A DNA stretch of 64,000 bases from Pedobacter antarcticus. Its GTDB lineage: Bacteria > Bacteroidota > Bacteroidia > Sphingobacteriales > Sphingobacteriaceae. The notes beneath the pieces are model-generated. The model saw nothing but the letters and a program-made list of their open reading frames with translations, made no database searches and was not told the DNA's origin. Made by a program: the position numbers and the translations under genes. The stretch is taken from NCBI RefSeq assembly GCF_900112985.1, contig NZ_FONS01000005.1, positions 186,001 to 250,000 on the forward strand. The letters run 5' to 3'. Of this stretch, positions 1-9,590 are shown piece by piece. How positions within the stretch are numbered: the first letter of the stretch is position 1; every line of letters starts with the position of its first letter.

Positions 1-663
1 ATTTTAGTCACTGGAAATACTGTCATAGATTCTCTATTCCTTGTGTTAGAAAGAATTAAGAAAGATCAGGTGTTACTGGAATCAATACATGAAAACCTTG
101 CAGATGCTGGAATCAGTAGTGCTCTTCTAAATGAATGGATAGATAAGAAAAGGAAACTTGTTTTAATTACTGGTCATAGACGTGAAAATTTCGGATCTGG
201 TTTTGAAGCTATATGTAACGCAATAGTTGAATTGGCAAAACAACATCCGTTAGTAGACTTTTTATATCCGGTTCATTTAAACCCTAATGTTAGAAAGCCA
301 GTAAATGATATAATTGTGTCGTCTAACTTATCCAATATAATCATTATTGAACCTCTGGACTATTTACCCTTTGTCTATTTAATGGACCTTTCATATATCA
401 TTATGACTGACAGTGGCGGGATTCAAGAAGAAGCTCCGAGTTTGGGGAAACCAGTTCTTGTCATGCGCGATACTACTGAAAGACCAGAGGCTGTAGCGGC
501 TGGGACAGTTAAGCTAGTTGGAACTGATTATGACGTTATAATAGCCGAAGTCAATAAGTTGATTTTGAATGAATCAGAATATTTAGATATTAAGACAAAG
601 AAAAATCCATTCGGAGAAGGAAATTCTTCTGCCAAAATTGTTGAGTTCTTTAGGTCACTGTAA
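1..663 (+). CDS. wecB: UDP-N-acetylglucosamine 2-epimerase (non-hydrolysing), 5'-truncated by the window edge
   Basis: The frame is open to base 1 and begins inside the family motif VTGNTVIDSL, so about the first 150 residues lie outside the window; the GTG at 43 is not the real start. The enzyme interconverts UDP-GlcNAc and UDP-ManNAc in the cytosol and supplies ManNAc-type sugars for surface glycans. Visible motifs of the GT-B-like epimerase fold are GHRRENFG (fragment residues about 58-65), PVHLNPNVR, and TDSGGIQEE followed by RDTTERPE near residues 136-160, which are the UDP-binding signatures. The flippase gene follows two bases after the stop. A second, clearly different 2-epimerase lies at 10645. 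Family assignment is firm; the exact sugar is not. Confidence 0.93.
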   Translation: MLVTGNTVIDSLFLVLERIKKDQVLLESIHENLADAGISSALLNEWIDKKRKLVLITGHRRENFGSGFEAICNAIVELAKQHPLVDFLYPVHLNPNVRKPVNDIIVSSNLSNIIIIEPLDYLPFVYLMDLSYIIMTDSGGIQEEAPSLGKPVLVMRDTTERPEAVAAGTVKLVGTDYDVIIAEVNKLILNESEYLDIKTKKNPFGEGNSSAKIVEFFRSL

Positions 664-664
664 A

Positions 665-2110
665 ATGAGCGTTATTGATAAAATAAGGCAATTAAATAAC
701 AAATTAACATCGAGTAATCTAATAAGAGGAATATTCTGGAATTTTTTTGGAAATATAGTTGCAAGAACTGCAAATCTTATCGCTTCTATATACGTCGCTT
801 ATTTTTTGACAAAGGAAGAATATGGACAATTGGGATTCTTAAGATCAACTATTAGCACATTTGTAATTTTTGGAACTTTCGGTTTCGGTATTGCCGCGAC
901 AAAATTTTTTGCCGGAGATGAATTTAAAGATAAAAGAGGTGATTACGGTATAGTCATTAGAACTTTTTCATTTCTTGTAGCTTTTATCATATCACTTTTC
1001 CTAGTAATTTTTGTCGAGCCTATAGCTGTAAAAATGGGTGGTGGACCAGAGTTAATTCTTCCCTTAAAGATTACAGCAATAAGTGTGCTCTTCCTCTCTC
1101 TAAACGGGGTGCAGAACGGAATTTTAGTCGGATTACAGAAGTTTAAAGATGCAGCGAAGTCTTTATCAATTTCTTCTATTTTATCGGCTATAATTACGAT
1201 CGTACTTACAAAATATTATAAGCTCGAGGGGTACGCAGTTGGATTTGCAATAGGTAGTTTGTTTAACTGGGCAATTTGTTATTACTTCATAAGAACTTAT
1301 TCCATCGATTTTAAGATTCATTTCTCCAACTTAAAAAAAACCATTAATGATGTTTTGAAAATTAGTATACCTGCCATTTTAAGTGGGCTGGTAGTTATGC
1401 CAATAACTTGGTATTCTAATTCTGTTATAATTAATACGAGTAATGGTTTAGAAAGTTTGGGTACGTACAATGCGATATCGAATATTACCGCTATCACCTT
1501 GGCTGTGATAAGTATAATTAGTCAAGCTGTTTTACCATTTGCGATTAAAAACTTTAATAAAAATAATCTTAAGTTTGAATTATTTAATTATTACGCACCG
1601 TGGTTAATAGGTGTCGGCTTCTCCATACCGCTGATATTATTTCCAGAAATTGTTGCACTTGTTTACCATAATAAGTATGCAGGCTTGGAGGTCGAGCGTA
1701 CAGCGATATTGGTCGGCTTATGTACAATTATAATTAGTCAACGGCAAGGTATAGCTAAGAACTTTGTTGCTTCAGGAAAAATGTGGATTTCTTTTTGGGG
1801 GAATGCAGTTTGGGGAATATTATTGATTATTTCATTGTATTTCCTTAAGGATCTTAAAGCATTTGGCTATGCACTGTCATTTTTGATTGCATATTTAATA
1901 AATAGTCTTGTTTTCATACCTCTGTACATTAAATTAAAATTGATTGACCGATCTCTAGTGTATTCGAAAATTGGCTTTCTTCTATCAATTCTTTCTATAA
2001 TTGGCGGATTTGCTGGTTACTACTTACCAATTGTACCTAGAATTTTGATTTTCGTCATTATAATGGTATGCTTGGTTAAAATTGTTCAAAAATTAATAAA
2101 AGAGAAATGA
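665..2110 (+). CDS. Oligosaccharide flippase, Wzx/PST type
   Basis: Predicted polytopic inner-membrane protein of 481 residues with about 12-14 hydrophobic segments, of the polysaccharide transporter (MATE/PST-like) family that flips undecaprenyl-linked repeat units to the periplasm. The opening ([22 protein letters not shown]) is typical of the first helix of these flippases. A longer reading frame begins at a TTG at 638, but the ATG at 665, two bases after the upstream stop, is the natural start. The 3' end overlaps the acyltransferase start by 4 bases (ATGA), so the genes are translationally coupled. This is one of two flippases in the window; the other is at 15207. Substrate cannot be read from sequence. 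Confidence 0.9.
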   Translation: MSVIDKIRQLNNKLTSSNLIRGIFWNFFGNIVARTANLIASIYVAYFLTKEEYGQLGFLRSTISTFVIFGTFGFGIAATKFFAGDEFKDKRGDYGIVIRTFSFLVAFIISLFLVIFVEPIAVKMGGGPELILPLKITAISVLFLSLNGVQNGILVGLQKFKDAAKSLSISSILSAIITIVLTKYYKLEGYAVGFAIGSLFNWAICYYFIRTYSIDFKIHFSNLKKTINDVLKISIPAILSGLVVMPITWYSNSVIINTSNGLESLGTYNAISNITAITLAVISIISQAVLPFAIKNFNKNNLKFELFNYYAPWLIGVGFSIPLILFPEIVALVYHNKYAGLEVERTAILVGLCTIIISQRQGIAKNFVASGKMWISFWGNAVWGILLIISLYFLKDLKAFGYALSFLIAYLINSLVFIPLYIKLKLIDRSLVYSKIGFLLSILSIIGGFAGYYLPIVPRILIFVIIMVCLVKIVQKLIKEK

Positions 2111-2664
2111 TAAAGTTTTTTTTTAAAGCCTTCTCCAAATTAGAAGGGTTTTTTTATAGAAACCTTTATACTTATAGAGGACTCAAGATCCCCGAAGATG
2201 CCAAAATAGATATAAAAACGGTATTCTTAAACGCATCAAATATTCAAATTGAGGATTTTTGCTATCTAGGACCATTTGGATATTATAATGGGGTCGGGGG
2301 AATAATAGTTAAACGGGGGAGCTTAATTGGGCCTTATTTTAAATGCTTAAGTGGGACACATAATTTCAGATCGGATATTTCTATTCCCTATGATAATATA
2401 ATAATTAAATCTCAGATCATTATTAACGAGAATGTCTGGATTGGAGCTGGAGTCACTTTATTACCCGGTGTAAATATTGGAGAGGGTGCAATTATTGGAG
2501 CGGGGTCAGTTGTTACAAAAGATGTATTACCGTTTTCTATTGTTGTAGGAAATCCTGGCAAGGTGATCGGCACTCGAGATGCTAGTAAATACGAAGAATT
2601 AAAATCAAAAGATAGAATCTATCTTAAAATAAAAAAATATGGTGCCTTCTCAGAAGAAGTATAA
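2107..2664 (+). CDS. Left-handed beta-helix acyltransferase (hexapeptide-repeat family)
   Basis: 185-residue protein of the WbbJ/maltose O-acetyltransferase superfamily, expected to O- or N-acetylate a sugar of the glycan using acetyl-CoA in the cytosol. Residues about 105-155 carry regular hexapeptide turns ([18 protein letters not shown], then [15 protein letters not shown]) and end with the usual GNPGKVIG loop; SGTHNF near residue 83 holds the likely catalytic-region histidine. The short N-terminal stretch ([15 protein letters not shown]) is a hydrophobic/basic lead-in. The gene overlaps the flippase upstream by 4 bases and the pyruvyltransferase downstream by 26 bases, so it sits inside one operon. 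The acceptor sugar is unknown. Confidence 0.85.
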   Translation: MIKFFFKAFSKLEGFFYRNLYTYRGLKIPEDAKIDIKTVFLNASNIQIEDFCYLGPFGYYNGVGGIIVKRGSLIGPYFKCLSGTHNFRSDISIPYDNIIIKSQIIINENVWIGAGVTLLPGVNIGEGAIIGAGSVVTKDVLPFSIVVGNPGKVIGTRDASKYEELKSKDRIYLKIKKYGAFSEEV

Positions 2665-3784
2665 AAATATAATATCAGGTGGTTATGGACTCTTTAATTT
2701 TGGGGACGATGCGCTGATGTATGTATTGTATAAAAAATTCGAAAAGCAGTTTGCAGAGCGAAATATGATGTTTCTATGTTTAAATCCCACATATCTTAAG
2801 AAGCTTGTTCCGAGAGCAACCGTACTTCCCAGGTTGACCCGAAAAAGCGTGACATGTGATAATTTTATTCTCGGTGGAGGGACTTTGTTTTATTCCTTTA
2901 CTGGTGAGAAAAATAAGACTAGAAAGAGTCTTGCGTCGAAGGTTAAGATGATATTAACTGATTTTACTCTTGCTGTTGGGAAAGTACTCGTTAAATTAAA
3001 GATCGCTTCTATGAAATACGAACCTGATCAGTATAACAGAATTTACTCACTAGGTATCGGATTGGGGCCATTTGACAATGGTGATGATTCTAAAAAGATG
3101 TATGCCAAAAATTTTTGTAAAGAAGCTTATTGGTTAAGTGTTAGAGACCGAAAAAGCAGCTCCTATCTAGAAGATTGGGGAATTGAGAATAGTTTTTTTG
3201 GTGCGGATATCTGCTTTTTACCTGATATATTCGAGTTGCCGAAGGCAAAGAGTGTTGGGGTGAAGAAAATTGGAATTGTCGTTAGAGATTGGGATAAAAA
3301 TGAAAATTCCTATAAAGATCAGATTTTCCGAAGTCTTAAAGACTTAAGAAAAGAATATGATGTTACATTTATCGTATTCTCTAAATTTTCGGATGTTTCT
3401 TGGGTTGAAACTTTAGAACAAAAAGGTGAGCGATTTATATGTTGGAATCCTAATAAGGAAAATATATCGGATTTTCTCAATGTTTTAAATGAATTTGATC
3501 TTTTTATTACGGCTAGGTACCATGGATTTATTTTTGCATCATTATTAAATATCCCTTCTATCTGTATTGATATTGAACCCAAACTTTCTCTTGCTCATGA
3601 AACATTTAAATCAAGTTCCTTTTTATGGTCATCACCTTTTAAGGCGGAGTCGTTAATAGGGTCAGTAAATGAGATTGAACTTAACCATAGCCAGATAAAA
3701 AAGCAGTTAGTTATCGACGTAGATCGACAAGTTGAATTATCTGTGAAAATGTTTGAAGAATTTGAAACTCAATTAGTGAATTAA
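2639..3784 (+). CDS. Polysaccharide pyruvyl transferase family protein
   Basis: 381 residues. The family transfers a pyruvate ketal from phosphoenolpyruvate to a sugar of the growing glycan, adding negative charge. Recognisable features are the N-terminal [15 protein letters not shown] nucleotide-fold motif (residues about 12-27), [11 protein letters not shown] (about 76-86), SLGIGLGPF (about 137-145), SVRDRKSS, and [17 protein letters not shown] near residue 290, where the conserved R-x-H-G pair sits. The start ATG lies within the end of the acyltransferase gene (26-base overlap), which implies coupled translation. Some members of this family act as glycosyltransferase-like enzymes, so pyruvylation is the likely but not proven reaction. 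Confidence 0.87.
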   Translation: MVPSQKKYKNIISGGYGLFNFGDDALMYVLYKKFEKQFAERNMMFLCLNPTYLKKLVPRATVLPRLTRKSVTCDNFILGGGTLFYSFTGEKNKTRKSLASKVKMILTDFTLAVGKVLVKLKIASMKYEPDQYNRIYSLGIGLGPFDNGDDSKKMYAKNFCKEAYWLSVRDRKSSSYLEDWGIENSFFGADICFLPDIFELPKAKSVGVKKIGIVVRDWDKNENSYKDQIFRSLKDLRKEYDVTFIVFSKFSDVSWVETLEQKGERFICWNPNKENISDFLNVLNEFDLFITARYHGFIFASLLNIPSICIDIEPKLSLAHETFKSSSFLWSSPFKAESLIGSVNEIELNHSQIKKQLVIDVDRQVELSVKMFEEFETQLVN

Positions 3785-3785
3785 G

Positions 3786-5009
3786 ATGAATATTGGAATA
3801 GTTACAACTTGGTTCGAAAGAGGAGCTGCATATGTGTCCAAACAATTAATGGATACAATAGAGAAAGGTGGAGATAAAGTTTTTATTTACGCAAGAGGTG
3901 GGGAAGGAACAGGAAAGGGTGATTCTAAATGGGATAAAGACTATGTTACATGGGGAGAAGAGCTCTGGTTACCGACAGTTGCGACTCCAATTGCAAAAAA
4001 AGATTTTTTAGAGTGGATTGAAAATACAAAAATTGACATAATTATTTTCAATGAACAGCATTGGTTGGAACCGTTATTATGGTGTAAGGAGTTGGGTGTA
4101 AAAACAGTTGCTTATGTTGATTATTATAAGGAAACTACTATAGATTTTTTTGAAATATATGACTACCTAATTTGTAACACTAAACGGCATTACGATACTT
4201 TTTCATGGCATCCTGGTGCGAGATTTATTCCATGGGGGACAGATACAAGCGTATTCATACGTTCAGCTATTCCATCTAGTAACTCATTTTTTCATTCTTC
4301 TGGTATGGCACCTGTTAGGAAAGGAACTGATTTGCTGATCAAAGCATATTGGAAATCAAAAAGAAAATGGAAATTGATTATTCATTCTCAACTACCATTA
4401 GATTTAATTGGGAATAACGATTTGTCTTCTATTATTAATGAGCTAATAAACGAAGGAAAATTAGAGATAATCGTTAAGTCTGTTCCTGCACCAGGACTTT
4501 ACCATTTAGGTACGGCTTATGTTTACCCAAGCAGACTAGATGGAATCGGCCTGACTGTTGCTGAGGCTATGGCATGTGGTCTGATTCCAGTTGTTACTGA
4601 TAATCCACCTATGAATGAATTTTCTCCGGACAATTATAAATTTAATATCCCCGTAAAAAAGTATTACTCTCGGGCGGACGGATACTATTGGCCGGTCAGT
4701 GAGGTGGATGTAGATGATTTAACTAAAATTTTAGATGAGGTGTCAAGTTTGTCCGAAGATGAGGTAAGTTTTCTTCAGGATGAAGCATATGATTTTGCAA
4801 AGAATAGGTTAAGCTGGGAAAAAAATTCTGTTAAACTTCTGGAGTTAATCGATGAAGCTAGAAACAATCGTGTTTTATCACCAGTAAATAAGACGTTATC
4901 CAATTCCATTATTAAATTTTCTAGATTTGGTTTAAATCGCTATAATAATATTATTATTCAATATAATTTCATTCTGCGTCCGCTTTTTAAATTATTTAAA
5001 GGTAAATGA
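3786..5009 (+). CDS. Glycosyltransferase family 4-like
   Basis: 407 residues with a GT-B layout. The C-terminal half carries SSGMAPVRKGTDLLIKAY (donor-domain start), VYPSRLDGIGLTVAEAMACG (the E-x7-E-type nucleotide-sugar binding signature of GT4) and VTDNPPMNEF. The N-terminal half (FNEQHWLEPLLWCKELGVK) is acceptor-side and poorly conserved. It starts one base after the pyruvyltransferase stop and overlaps the next glycosyltransferase by 4 bases. It probably adds one sugar to the lipid-linked repeat unit at the inner face of the cytoplasmic membrane; donor and linkage are not predictable. Confidence 0.85.
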   Translation: MNIGIVTTWFERGAAYVSKQLMDTIEKGGDKVFIYARGGEGTGKGDSKWDKDYVTWGEELWLPTVATPIAKKDFLEWIENTKIDIIIFNEQHWLEPLLWCKELGVKTVAYVDYYKETTIDFFEIYDYLICNTKRHYDTFSWHPGARFIPWGTDTSVFIRSAIPSSNSFFHSSGMAPVRKGTDLLIKAYWKSKRKWKLIIHSQLPLDLIGNNDLSSIINELINEGKLEIIVKSVPAPGLYHLGTAYVYPSRLDGIGLTVAEAMACGLIPVVTDNPPMNEFSPDNYKFNIPVKKYYSRADGYYWPVSEVDVDDLTKILDEVSSLSEDEVSFLQDEAYDFAKNRLSWEKNSVKLLELIDEARNNRVLSPVNKTLSNSIIKFSRFGLNRYNNIIIQYNFILRPLFKLFKGK

Positions 5010-6196
5010 TTGGAAATAAAATAGTACACTTGGTCAATGGTGGCACTTCAGTAGGAGCAATTACTTCGATTAGGAAGCTTGCTACTAGTCTTAGTAAACT
5101 AGGCATTAATGTTTCGCTATTATCTTATAATAAACATTTAGATAGGGAAGATTTAGATGATGCCGTCGAAAGTGTTTATTGCGACTTAAGATTCAACCAA
5201 GTACTTAATAAGTATTCAAATAATGAATTAAATAAGTTTTTTGGGCTTATTTTATTAGTGTATCATTTTATTTATGATGTTTTAAAACTTAATAGTTTTA
5301 TTAGACATAATCATGTTAAGGTGTTACACACCCATTATCTAAATGATAATTTTATAGCATGTTTTACGCCCAGGAAAGTTAGAAAGGTATCTCATATTAG
5401 GTCCATCGCAAACACTAAATTTTTAGGGGGAATTGGATTTAAGATTTATAGAAAGGTAATCTATAGCAGATCTAATTTGATAATTGGTATTTCTAATACG
5501 GTATTAAAAGTATTTAATTTTCCGCATTCCGATAAAATAATTGTATTGTATAACGGAATTGCGAAACATACCATTTCTGCGGATAGTAACGAAGAGAATG
5601 TTCTGTCAAGATTACAGGACATAAATAGAAATAAGATTGTAATCGGCACAGTAACCCGATTTTCTAAAGACAAAGGGCTCGAGTTCTTATTAGATATAAT
5701 CAAAGAGACAACATTAGACAATTATAATATTCATTTTGCTATTGTAGCACCCGTTAATAATCCAAAGGAATTAGCATTTAAAGAATTTATCGTTAATAAA
5801 ATTAATGCATTAAGTATTGGAGATAAAGTAACGATAGTAGGTAGCTTTAAAAAACCGGTTCTTTTTATGCCATGTTTCTTTCTGCTTGTTCATCCAACTT
5901 TATCTAGAGAAGGATTTGGAAATGTTGTGCTCGAAGCCCATTCTTTTGGAGTTCCCGTGATAAGCACCAATTGTGGTGGACCGTCAGAAATCATCGAAAA
6001 TGGACATTCTGGATTTATAATTAACCAATTAGATCCAAAAGAATTTTCTAGACATATCAATTTATTGGTGAACGATAGTAATCTATATAATAAATTCAGG
6101 GCTAAGGCTTTACAAATATCTGATCTTCCAAGATACAATTTAGAACAGAGCGTTACCTGTTTAATAGAAAAATACGAGATGTTATGCTTGAAATAA
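5006..6196 (+). CDS. Glycosyltransferase family 4
   Basis: 396 residues. N-terminal acceptor domain begins with VNGGTSVGAITSIRKLA, a glycine-rich loop typical of GT4. The donor domain begins at IGTVTRFSKDKGLEFLLDII (about 212-231), and HPTLSREGFGNVVLEAHSFG with PVISTNCGGPSEIIENG (about 298-335) is the canonical GT4 nucleotide-sugar site. Overlaps its upstream neighbour by 4 bases and the polymerase gene downstream by 13 bases, consistent with one polycistronic unit. Sugar specificity unknown. Confidence 0.9.
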   Translation: MIGNKIVHLVNGGTSVGAITSIRKLATSLSKLGINVSLLSYNKHLDREDLDDAVESVYCDLRFNQVLNKYSNNELNKFFGLILLVYHFIYDVLKLNSFIRHNHVKVLHTHYLNDNFIACFTPRKVRKVSHIRSIANTKFLGGIGFKIYRKVIYSRSNLIIGISNTVLKVFNFPHSDKIIVLYNGIAKHTISADSNEENVLSRLQDINRNKIVIGTVTRFSKDKGLEFLLDIIKETTLDNYNIHFAIVAPVNNPKELAFKEFIVNKINALSIGDKVTIVGSFKKPVLFMPCFFLLVHPTLSREGFGNVVLEAHSFGVPVISTNCGGPSEIIENGHSGFIINQLDPKEFSRHINLLVNDSNLYNKFRAKALQISDLPRYNLEQSVTCLIEKYEMLCLK

Positions 6197-7512
6197 TATT
6201 TTCAATATTTTATGTTTTTTTATTTGCTATTTCTTTTTATAAAAAGAAATATGTTCTTTTCATATTGCCAATATTTGTGTTCTGTTATCCCAATAAGTTG
6301 TCATTTATTAACATAGGAGATGGTTTCGGACTAGACGATATCTTTATCTTATTTCATTTTGGTTTGGCGATAGTATCAAGAAAACCTAAATTTTCGCATA
6401 TAATAGAAATACGGCATTGGAGACTCTTAAATCTCATGATATTTTTGACTTACGTAGTCACAAATTTAGTTGGTTACGGGGCGGATTCATTTTCTAATTT
6501 TGTATTAATGGATTTTGTGAAATCGGCCTTATTATTTGCTTATACATATTTTATTTGTATTATATATTGTTCTAGTATAAATAGGCAAGAGCAAATAAGG
6601 TCAGGGAAAATAGCATTAATTATCGCAACAGTATTTCAGTCCATTATTGCTATTCTTGTTTATCATTATACGAGTAGTTTTTCTTTCTTTTATGACTCAA
6701 CTGAAGTGCTTTTGTCTGGAGACGTGGCATTTCGAGCAGTCGGGTCGTTAAAAGGACCGTGGGAATTAGGTGGGTTTTTGGCAATTGGGTATGTTTTAAT
6801 TTACACCGAGTTGGTATTTGGGCGAAAAAGTAGTCGTTTATTGACGATAATGTTAGTATTTGGCTTATTATTTACCATTTATGCATTAGTGATATCAACG
6901 TCTAGGGCTAGCTGGCTTTTTGTATTGGCATCAACAATAGTTTTATTCTTCAAAAAACCCTCAAAACAACTCTTTTATTCATTTATTCTAGTAATCGTAA
7001 GTTTTTTATTATTCCAGAATTATTTGGATCGTGTAGGTGAGCTAATTATGCATCGCTTTTTACAAACAACTGCTTCTAACAATGGTGCATTGGACAATTC
7101 TTCTGAAGAAAGATTTATTATCTGGAATAAACTGTACAACAATTATGATTTCACTTATGCTCTATTTGGATACGGGTGGCAGAATTTTATACGTGTTTTT
7201 AAAACAACACCTCATAATGGATTTCTATCATGTTTTCTTGCAGGCGGAATCATCGGAACATTTGTCTATTTTAAATTTTTCTATTTTATCTGGAAGAATC
7301 AAGTTGTAAAAGTAACACGGAAATTTTCTAACGTGAACTTCGGTATTCCTGCTATAATGGCTGGTTTGTTCGTGTTTAGTATTACTACTGATACTCTTTT
7401 TACTAATTCTGTATTTAAGATGTTAACTATTGTAGGAACTCTTTCTGTGCATGATTATGTTTTTAAACTTAGTGCTGGCATGAATTTAGTTGAACCAGAG
7501 AGAAATATATGA
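6184..7512 (+). CDS. O-antigen polymerase/ligase-like membrane protein (Wzy type)
   Basis: 442 residues with about 10-12 hydrophobic segments and a large periplasmic loop. The region TSRASWLFVLAS and, later, TTPHNGFLSCFLAGGIIG (about 345-362) match the Wzy_C/WaaL pattern, where an H-N-x-F/x-L motif closes the catalytic loop. In a locus with a flippase and many glycosyltransferases, a repeat-unit polymerase is more likely than a lipid A-core ligase, but the two cannot be separated by sequence alone. A second protein of the same class lies at 34133, so the window contains two polymerase-type genes belonging to different glycan loci. The stop overlaps the next ATG (ATGA). Confidence 0.85.
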   Translation: MLEIIFSIFYVFLFAISFYKKKYVLFILPIFVFCYPNKLSFINIGDGFGLDDIFILFHFGLAIVSRKPKFSHIIEIRHWRLLNLMIFLTYVVTNLVGYGADSFSNFVLMDFVKSALLFAYTYFICIIYCSSINRQEQIRSGKIALIIATVFQSIIAILVYHYTSSFSFFYDSTEVLLSGDVAFRAVGSLKGPWELGGFLAIGYVLIYTELVFGRKSSRLLTIMLVFGLLFTIYALVISTSRASWLFVLASTIVLFFKKPSKQLFYSFILVIVSFLLFQNYLDRVGELIMHRFLQTTASNNGALDNSSEERFIIWNKLYNNYDFTYALFGYGWQNFIRVFKTTPHNGFLSCFLAGGIIGTFVYFKFFYFIWKNQVVKVTRKFSNVNFGIPAIMAGLFVFSITTDTLFTNSVFKMLTIVGTLSVHDYVFKLSAGMNLVEPERNI

Positions 7513-9587
7513 TTATGGTCAGAGTAATTACACTAGCATTATTTTTATTGCAATCAGTTTTTGTATTCGGTCAGAACCTGGCTTTAAATAAGCCATATTC
7601 AGTGGCACCCAACCCTAATTATAAGGATACCGCACTTCCTAATGATAAGACTTCACTTACAGATGGTAAGAGAACGCAAGGTTATTTTTGGAAAAGTCGA
7701 AGTACTGTTGGATGGAAAAATACTGGTAAGATAATAGTTAATATAGATCTCAAAACTCCAAATGTCGTTGGTAAAGTTAAATTTAGTACAGGGAGTTATA
7801 ATAGAGCAAATGTCTATTCTCCCTCTAATGTTTTTGTATTTGGATCATTAGATAACAATTCATATTCCTATTTAGGAGACTTATCTGCGAACTTTAAAAA
7901 TAGCGATGATAAGTACAATTTACATGAACTGGAACTTAATATTAAAGCGTCAAATAAATTCCGTTATTTTCAGTTAGTTATAATTCCTCAGGGCCTTTAT
8001 GCTTTTGTAGATGAAATAGAGATTATTAAAGCAAATAGCGCAAAATCAGGTAACATCGCCAATGATATTCAAAGATCAGATATAGATATTAAAGTGAATG
8101 CACTTTTGGGTAGTAATGATTCAACTCAAAAACAGTCGTTTGCAGTTTCTTCTAAAATGAAAAAAGTCCAGGCAACTACGATATTTGATTGGTGTTCACA
8201 GTGGTCTTCCTTAACTCAGGCATCATTCAAGTTTGAAAATTCGACTAGTACAGATCCTCTAATCTCTTTTCCTGTCAATGGTGAGGATTACAGAACATTC
8301 GTTCTAACAAATAATGGTGGAAACGACACAAAGTATACCCTTAAAATTAGTGAAGCAAATACGTTTAATGCTCAATTATTTTTGCTCCCTTATGTCACTT
8401 CAATGGTAGGTAAGAAATCAATTCCCGACCCTCTGTTAGCATTTGGTAGTGATATTTTGATAAAAGCTGGTGAGTCCAAAATTTTTATGCTGAAATTAAA
8501 AGGTGTTAGTAAAGGAAAAGACGAATCAAATATTTTGATCTCGTCAAGCGGCGGGAATATTAAAATTCCATTTAATACTTCTGTTCAGGGTACCATTCCT
8601 ACTAATAATTTAAGTTTAAATGCTAATGTCTGGGCTTATTTAAATAGCCCTGTTATTAGCAAGTATAAAGTTAAAGCTGTACAAAATTTATCTGCACACC
8701 ATGTAAATACTATTGTGGTTCCACCCGAAAAGTTAGGGAGGCTAAATGGTAGTGATTTTTCTGAGTTCAAAAACTATCTTGTAAATTTTGTTCCGTCAAA
8801 CACTAAAAATATTATTCTGTATGTAAATTTTCTGTCGAAAGAGAATGTAGGCTATTTTAGCCAGAAGGGTTATCTATCTGCTGAGTCCAAAGAAGATTTT
8901 AAGAACTGGTTTAATTCTATTAAATCGATTGTTTCGGGCGCTGGGTTTAAATCGAATATTTATATCTATCCATATGATGAGATATCAGATCTCCATGTTA
9001 AAGATTTAACAGTTCTTATGGAATGGGCGAAAAAAGAGATTCCTGGGATAAAATTTTATACAACGATAGGTAATAAAAATATACAGCCAAACAGCTTTAA
9101 TAAAATTGCCAATAACTTAGATATAATTCAGTTTGCTGATACTAAACACAATATGGAGTTGGCGAATACTATTACGGATCCAAAGGTTCAGAAGTGGATT
9201 TATGATGCTAAACCGCAAGCTGAGTTATTATCACCTTATTCATATTACAGATTGATGGCGTGGAAGGCCTTTTATTATAATTTGAATGGCGTTGGATTCT
9301 GGAACTATTCAGATTATAAAGCAACACCGAATGATGACGTAATTAAAACCTTAAAATTGAAATCCTCTGTAAATTATTCCGTTATTTATATTAATGATCA
9401 GAATATTATTAACTCTAGACGTTGGGAGGCATTTAAATTGGGAATCGAAGATTATGAAATTATTAATAATTATTCATCAAATGTGGGGATAGCGAAAGCT
9501 AAAGCTCTCGTAAAGAAAGTAATCGATAACCCTGATGATCTTACCTTAGCTGACGAATCGAAACGAATTATGCTTAATGCGCTCTAA
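7509..9587 (+). CDS. Secreted protein with discoidin-like N-terminus and DUF4091/glycosidase-like C-terminus
   Basis: 692 residues. A signal peptide (hydrophobic core ITLALFLLQSVFVFG, cleavage near Q22) sends it to the periplasm or surface. Residues about 23-170 resemble an F5/8 type C (discoidin) carbohydrate-binding domain: NLALNKPYS, TDGKRTQGYFW, KVKFSTGSYNRANVYSPS. The C-terminal third looks like the DUF4091 module found after TIM-barrel glycoside hydrolases: VGFWNYSDYK and NSRRWEAFKLGIEDYEIINNY. The middle (DEISDLHVKDLTVLMEWAKK) fits a degenerate barrel. It overlaps the polymerase by 4 bases, so it is co-expressed with glycan synthesis. A glycan-processing or binding role is inference; no catalytic pair could be assigned. 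Confidence 0.75.
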   Translation: MIMVRVITLALFLLQSVFVFGQNLALNKPYSVAPNPNYKDTALPNDKTSLTDGKRTQGYFWKSRSTVGWKNTGKIIVNIDLKTPNVVGKVKFSTGSYNRANVYSPSNVFVFGSLDNNSYSYLGDLSANFKNSDDKYNLHELELNIKASNKFRYFQLVIIPQGLYAFVDEIEIIKANSAKSGNIANDIQRSDIDIKVNALLGSNDSTQKQSFAVSSKMKKVQATTIFDWCSQWSSLTQASFKFENSTSTDPLISFPVNGEDYRTFVLTNNGGNDTKYTLKISEANTFNAQLFLLPYVTSMVGKKSIPDPLLAFGSDILIKAGESKIFMLKLKGVSKGKDESNILISSSGGNIKIPFNTSVQGTIPTNNLSLNANVWAYLNSPVISKYKVKAVQNLSAHHVNTIVVPPEKLGRLNGSDFSEFKNYLVNFVPSNTKNIILYVNFLSKENVGYFSQKGYLSAESKEDFKNWFNSIKSIVSGAGFKSNIYIYPYDEISDLHVKDLTVLMEWAKKEIPGIKFYTTIGNKNIQPNSFNKIANNLDIIQFADTKHNMELANTITDPKVQKWIYDAKPQAELLSPYSYYRLMAWKAFYYNLNGVGFWNYSDYKATPNDDVIKTLKLKSSVNYSVIYINDQNIINSRRWEAFKLGIEDYEIINNYSSNVGIAKAKALVKKVIDNPDDLTLADESKRIMLNAL

Positions 9588-9590
9588 TTT

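Noticed and set aside
1-42. Treating GTG at 43 as the start of a complete gene
   Set aside because: The frame is open to base 1 and the upstream codons encode the family motif VTGNTVID, so the gene is cut by the window.
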